From: Echinostoma caproni
Taxonomy: Eukaryota > Platyhelminthes > Trematoda > Plagiorchiida > Echinostomatidae
DNA length: 11,175 nt
Direction: 5' to 3'
Assembly: GCA_900618425.1 (NCBI GenBank)
Contig: UZAN01059614.1
Location: 1-11,175 of the forward strand
The notes below the pieces were generated by a model. That model made no database searches. It saw only the letters and a program-made list of their open reading frames with translations, and was not told the origin of the DNA. Positions 7,483 to 11,175 of this stretch are shown here, one piece after another (the first letter of the stretch is position 1; every line of letters starts with the position of its first letter). The translations under genes were made by a program, and so were the position numbers.

Positions 7483-7974
7483 TTGACGGCCCTTGTAGAG
7501 GCCGAACGGATATTGAATAATAGACCGCTCGTTCCACAATCAGTTGATCCGCAAGTTTGTAAGGCACTCACGCCACAGATGTCGCTCGCTATAGGGAGGT
7601 GAGATTCGAGTTCCGAGGTGAAAACCACGCTAGACCGTTATAATCGTAGATGGCGAGAAGTGCAGTATATTGCAAATTGCTTCTGAAAGCGATAGACGAG
7701 GGAATACTTGTCATTACCTCAAATCGTTTCCAAGTAGTATATAAGACAGAGGGACTTTCAACTGGGAGATTTAGTGATGGTGGTAAAGGAAAGTAAACCC
7801 AAGAATGAGTAGCCTCTGGGTCTTATACAATAAACCAGAAAAAGCGAAGATGGAATGGTGAGAGAAGTGGAGGTAAAAACCACCAGTGGATCGTTCAGAA
7901 GAAATATCAGAAATATCTACCTTTTAGAAGGGGTCCTGGACAATGCTCCCGGTTTTGAGGATATAATTGGTTGA
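7483..7974 (+). pseudogene. pol: BEL/Pao integrase C-terminal part with DUF5641-like tail
   Basis: One frame of 164 codons, free of indels, starts LTALVEAERILNNRPLVP. This is the end of the integrase catalytic domain, where 'E..LN.RPL' includes the position of the third catalytic Glu. RYNRRWREVQYIANCF, YIRQRDFQLGDLVMVVKESK, DGMVREVEVKTTSG and RRNIRNIYLLEGV follow and match the DUF5641-like tail (PF18701) that closes BEL/Pao Pol. Six internal stops occur, at 7600, 7684, 7693, 7735, 7810 and 7831. The last is a natural-looking TGA at 7972. Confidence 0.88.
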
Positions 7975-8278
7975 CTCCAGGAAATGAAACGTCTATTTGC
8001 TAATTGTTTTTTGCGATCTTCCCCTTTTTCCCGCTCACTGAGACAAACTATCTAATTCCTTAACATTGGCGCTTATCATGGATCCTTTGATCTCTAATTT
8101 AGTACCCTTCATTTTCCTCATAAATATGTCCCTCTCGTTTATATCTATCTCTCTAAATTGTTGATACTTCAAAACGAACACTTTCATTAGCACTCAAGCT
8201 ATTCCAACTTGATTAACGGACTACCAGATATTCCTGACGTCATTCACAATGCCGACTTACGAAAATCTGCATTTTCCC

Positions 8279-8317
8279 AATAAAACTCTGCGAAGCTTCA
8301 CGGAGTCGAAGAGTTTT
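8279..8317 (+). promoter_or_regulatory. AATAAA signal overlapping a 12-bp stem-loop
   Basis: AATAAA at 8279-8284 overlaps the left arm AAAACTCTGCGA (8282-8293). That arm pairs with TCGAAGAGTTTT (8306-8317) at 11 of 12 positions around a 12-nt loop. The arrangement resembles a polyadenylation signal placed at a hairpin, as in some LTR R regions, but the function is a guess. Confidence 0.4.
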
Positions 8318-8365
8318 CTGATCTTTCAGATTGAATTACCGTTATTCACACGTTTGCTTAAGGAT

Positions 8366-8443
8366 TACGGTCACTGACCATTTATTCTTATGTTATGTTT
8401 CATGCTTCATCTTAAGTTTTACTGATAATCCTACGGTCACTGA
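8366..8443. repeat. 12-bp direct repeat TACGGTCACTGA
   Basis: Identical copies lie at 8366-8377 and 8432-8443, 66 bp apart. The flanking sequence does not match beyond the 12 bp. It may be chance or a leftover of a short insertion or duplication. Confidence 0.5.
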
Positions 8444-8984
8444 TTGGGAGCTACACCGCCAGGTCACAGGCTAGCTGTACATGTTGATGGCTCACTCTTG
8501 ACTTACTCATTAGCCACCAGGGTAAAAGTCTTAACCTTAGACATCAGGTCACCATTATTGCGGGAAAACATGAGGTGCATTCCAAGGTTAATCGCAGTAT
8601 CAGTTCCGAAACGGATGATAAACACCTTGCCTCATCGACATACAATCTGTATTTAGCTATGATCAATGCCACAGTTGTACTCACCACAGATTACTATCAA
8701 CGCTGTATGCTGTGGTCGCTGACTGCTTGATTAGTTTTCTACAATCGAAAAAGAAAAAGAAAACTCGGATTCACCAATATCCGGCTTCATCGACAGATAT
8801 GCTTGATTGATTTTCATATCACGATAGTTTAACTGACGGGAATCGTCAACGCCTGACGACCGACAGGTCCCAAATCCTCTACACTGTGGTCAGTCCGGGC
8901 AGTCAACGGACTTGGGGGGATTTTTACTCCAACCGACGTATTTCCCTCCTGTCTCTGGTTATTTCATCATGCTCGATGATCTAA

Positions 8985-9002
8985 CCAATAACCCTATATA
9001 AA
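8985..9002 (+). promoter_or_regulatory. Possible core promoter: CCAAT plus TATATAAA
   Basis: CCAAT at 8985-8989 is followed at 8995-9002 by a good TATA-box match, with a start codon at 9035 that opens a 66-codon frame of no known family. The CCAAT box lies far closer to the TATA box than usual. An LTR promoter is the other possibility. Support is weak. Confidence 0.25.
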
Positions 9003-9744
9003 ACGGGCACTTAAACAATGATGTAATAGCAACGATGCCATCAGCGTCTCAAAAACAAATGATACCACACGGAACTCATGATTGGGTAGTCAAATGTCTA
9101 TTGGAATCATCATTCCGTTTAAAATGTATGCAGAAAACGACAGGGAATCGCTGCACGATTGGCGGGCGGTGTGATGGTTTTTCAACAACCTTTGTACATA
9201 CTACTTTTCTGATCCCACTATCTTCCTTTTCTTAACTCTTCTTTCTCTTTTTTGAATTCAACGCTTTAACAGTTGTTTGAACCAGCCTCCTCATTAGCCT
9301 CTAGGTATCTTTGTGGTCTCTTGCTGTGATTTGCCCTATTGTTTGTCGTTCTGTAACTGGGACCTACAGCAATTTCGTAAGTCGCAAATATGTTCTGATG
9401 TATGTCTAAAATAGAAGCGAAATTTCACCTATCGTTCAACTGTTTTCTTACGCGCTGGAAATTTTATCAGTCGAAGTCGAGGTGTTGCGATTCGCATTGA
9501 TCGTTGTTCGGATTACCGTTACAACAGGATCCCTATACTGTTTGTGTGCCTTGCATTGACTAACGACTGGGCTTCCTTATCGAGCACTTGTGATTGGTAA
9601 TTTTATTCCTTAAATTGTCCCGTTTCTATACATAGTTTGCATTCTTTTTGGTGGCTGCTTATAGTTCACGTAAATTACTGACTTCTCGTTATCTGGATTC
9701 GGACTTGGGTGTCGTATCTATAATTCACTGAACCACTGGACAGG

Positions 9745-10674
9745 CAGGCCAGTGCAGTAGCTGTCTCTCCAACTGCACTTTTACTGAGAGGGTTAACGGT
9801 ACACTATCCGAACCTAGTCCCATTACAACCGGTGTCCCTCAGGGATGTGTTCTCGGCCTCATTCTCTTCCTTATTGATATTAAAGATGACAAGTGTGTAG
9901 GCATGACTATTTGGATTTTCCCTCCAGTCTCCTTTCATTTACGTGGTACGCATCCTCTTCAGCATACCAACTTACACAAGATTCTAGGTTTCTGGTTATA
10001 TGGTAACCTTTCTTTCTCGCACTATAACCAGTTAGTCGGCAAATCTGCCTTCCGTGTTCTTCACCTTAATTGAAAGTCTCGCTCACATCACCGAAAAGGA
10101 TTTCCCATTCCATTAGGGCACCTATATCCGCCCTCTTATAGATTATGGTAGTCAAGTTGTTCATTCCAGCCTGATCCTTGATCGTGATGCTCTAGAAGGA
10201 GTTTAAAGAGCGGAAGCGAAAACGATGGTTGGAATGCAATATCTTCCCTATTCTGACCGTCTAGTGGAGCTTGGTCTGTATCTTCTGAAAGTCAGGCGAA
10301 TTAAGGACGACTTATTTCTTCTACACCACCTGTCCTCTTTGGGTCCTGTAGAAAAGTTCTTCATTTTTTTCCCCACGGATGAAACACGGGGTAATAGCAA
10401 AAGGTTATATAAACCTCAACCCCGTATCACCCTTCGCACATCGTTCTTTACTTTCAGGGTAATCTCACACTAGAACGCATTGCCAGAAAAGATGAGCTCT
10501 TCAACAAGCAAAGCGTCATTCAAGTCTCGATTTGATAATCATTTAGTTCTAAGTGCCTCCTCTTAATCCCCCCTCAAAACATTTAAGACAATGTACAACA
10601 AAAATATTATAGTGCATTTTAGATATTTATTCTTTCGCACATTTGCTGTGGTAAATTGTTAAATTACTAATAAC
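9745..10674 (+). pseudogene. LINE C: 3' part of a CR1/jockey-like LINE ORF2 (dead)
   Basis: The plus strand reads SCLSNCTFTERVNGTLSEPS, then GVPQGCVLGLILFLIDIKDD (about 9831-9890), the RT 'GxPQGSxLGPxLF' block with S changed to C. The next readable piece is LGFWLYGNLSFSHYNQLVGK, then SAFRVLHL (about 9985-10065), so the FADD catalytic box is deleted. HITEKDFPFH, YIRPLIDYGSQVVHSSLILD (about 10122-10190), MVGMQYLPYSDRLVELGLYL (10225 onward), LYKPQPRITLRTSFFTFRVI (to about 10468) and FKSRFDNHLVL follow. Stops and frameshifts separate most pieces. The 82-codon frame at 10225-10473 is the best-preserved part. The copy ends near TTACTAATAAC at 10664-10674. Confidence 0.85.
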
Positions 10675-11020
10675 GTTGCCAGAAAAACTAGCACAGCTAG
10701 TCCACGGGCACGATGATATATTTCCCCTCCAGATTTTTCCAATTTTTCAGTTGCATCCCCTACGAACAGAGGTCTTGAAATCTTGAAATATTACACGGTT
10801 GCGAGGCTAGGCCCGATGATTTCGGATATAAGTGGGTTCCATGGTTTCTTCTGGTCCTGCTTCCTGGTTCCCCGGGTACGGTCTCGAAGTCTTGAAGTGG
10901 TATTCGGGTTCGAGGATTGCGCCCAATATTCCCGGTTCCGGATTTGTCTTCTTTTCTGCAGTTCGGAGTTGGCTCCAATATGGTGCCGCTGGGTTAAGGG
11001 GGCATGCATCGGAAAAAAAA
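10675..11020. other. GC-richer spacer with a diverged internal duplication
   Basis: No gene is recognised, although several short frames are open on both strands because the composition is richer in G and C. Segments starting at 10771 (GGTCTTGAAATCTTGAAAT) and 10880 (GGTCTCGAAGTCTTGAAGT) match closely, and the next ~70 bp also align loosely (GGTTCC at 10835 and 10934). This suggests an old tandem duplication of roughly 100-109 bp. Part of it may be the 3' flank of LINE D. Confidence 0.45.
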
Positions 11021-11175
11021 CTAGAGAGCGATGATGTGAGAGGAGTAGTAACAGGGATAAGCGGGATAATGTGGGGATTTCCTGTAGCAGATGAAGGCCA
11101 AATAGATCAGGGGTGAGTCTAGCAGGGTTTTGAAGATCGTTTTGGAGGAGTTCACAACCTCTAGTGGAAGTTGGT
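11021..11175 (-). pseudogene. LINE D: C-terminal end of a LINE ORF2, running off the window edge
   Basis: The minus strand is open from the right edge (first codon at 11173) for 50 codons to a TAG at 11023-11021. It begins QLPLEVVNSSKTIFKTLLDS, matching the 'NxLPxEVVxxxSxxxFKxxLD' block that ends ORF2 in CR1/jockey-like LINEs (compare LPQEVVDSPSKSMFKHKL in LINE A). The remaining ~30 residues show no motif. A run of eight A on the plus strand (11013-11020) follows the stop. Because the window cuts the element, it cannot be judged whether the full copy is dead. Confidence 0.75.

Larger units (their letters stand above)
3845..7974 (+). mobile_element. Degenerate BEL/Pao LTR retrotransposon, internal region without recognisable LTRs
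   Basis: Gag helix, DUF1759, zinc knuckle, DUF1758 protease, RT, Peptidase_A17 block, RNase H and DUF5641 tail occur in the order that defines BEL/Pao, all on the plus strand. At least six frameshifts, more than a dozen stops and the loss of the integrase core make it non-functional. The 5' LTR, primer-binding site and start of gag are absent, so the 3' LTR cannot be found by comparing the two ends. It might lie within 7975-9740. Confidence 0.9.
7975..9740. other. Long stretch without recognisable genes, downstream of the Pao element
   Basis: Both strands are AT-rich and rich in stops. Two short plus-strand open stretches (8444-8656 and 9035-9235) have no recognisable domain and are not called. 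Visible small elements are an AATAAA followed by a hairpin (8279-8317), a 12-bp direct repeat (8366 and 8432), an A/G-rich tract at 8748-8764 and a CCAAT/TATA pair (8985-9002). Part of it could be the 3' UTR and LTR of the Pao element, but nothing here proves that. Confidence 0.45.

Noticed and set aside
7368..7628. 86-codon minus-strand frame as a gene
   Set aside because: It spans the solo repeat and the antisense of the Pao integrase tail, so it is a shadow frame.
8444..8656. 70-codon plus-strand frame as a gene
   Set aside because: No recognisable domain, no related frame nearby, and of a length expected by chance.
9035..9235. 66-codon plus-strand frame downstream of the TATA-like box as a gene
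   Set aside because: No family resemblance and no clear splice or poly(A) signals. The promoter evidence alone is too weak.
10760..11116. Overlapping open frames on both strands
   Set aside because: Several frames are open at once in GC-richer DNA, none has a domain, and the right-hand part is explained by LINE D on the minus strand.

Overview
This is a eukaryotic, almost certainly metazoan, repeat-rich intergenic window. I see no intact protein-coding gene of the host, no rRNA and no tRNA. Nearly everything recognisable is decayed retrotransposon: one BEL/Pao LTR retrotransposon and four separate 3' fragments of CR1/jockey-like LINEs. A ~275-bp tandem repeat array is added to these. Together they suggest a flatworm (tapeworm or fluke) genome, where BEL/Pao and CR1-like LINEs are abundant. 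That assignment is an inference from element type, not something the sequence proves.

Layout. 1-710 is unassigned sequence with one ambiguous base (98). 711-1842 is a tandem array of four units of 278, 264, 276 and 278 bp. It begins and ends at the same 26-nt hairpin-forming junction, so five junctions are present. 1843-2235 is unassigned and ends in a T/A-rich inverted repeat. 2236-2775 (LINE A) and 2905-3838 (LINE B) are minus-strand, 5'-truncated LINE ORF2 fragments of two different families. LINE B has a strong 3' stem-loop and a TTA/TAA tail.

About 3845-7974 is a plus-strand BEL/Pao element without recognisable LTRs. Its parts, in order, are a gag helix, a DUF1759-type gag, a zinc knuckle, a DUF1758-type protease, reverse transcriptase, the Pao peptidase_A17/RT-connection block, RNase H, and the integrase tail (DUF5641-like). 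The integrase core is missing. In its place, at about 7242-7447, lies a single inverted copy of the same repeat that forms the array at 711-1842. 7975-9740 has no recognisable gene. It holds an AATAAA plus hairpin, a CCAAT/TATA pair and a short direct repeat. 9745-10674 is a plus-strand LINE fragment (LINE C) and 11021-11175 a minus-strand LINE fragment running off the window edge (LINE D).

No genes appear to work together here: all coding remnants carry stops and frameshifts. The Pao pieces lie in the order expected of one Gag-Pol polyprotein and are treated as one dead element. The most interesting structure is the ~275-bp repeat, which is both tandemly arrayed with a conserved hairpin at each junction and present as a solo inverted copy inside the Pao element.
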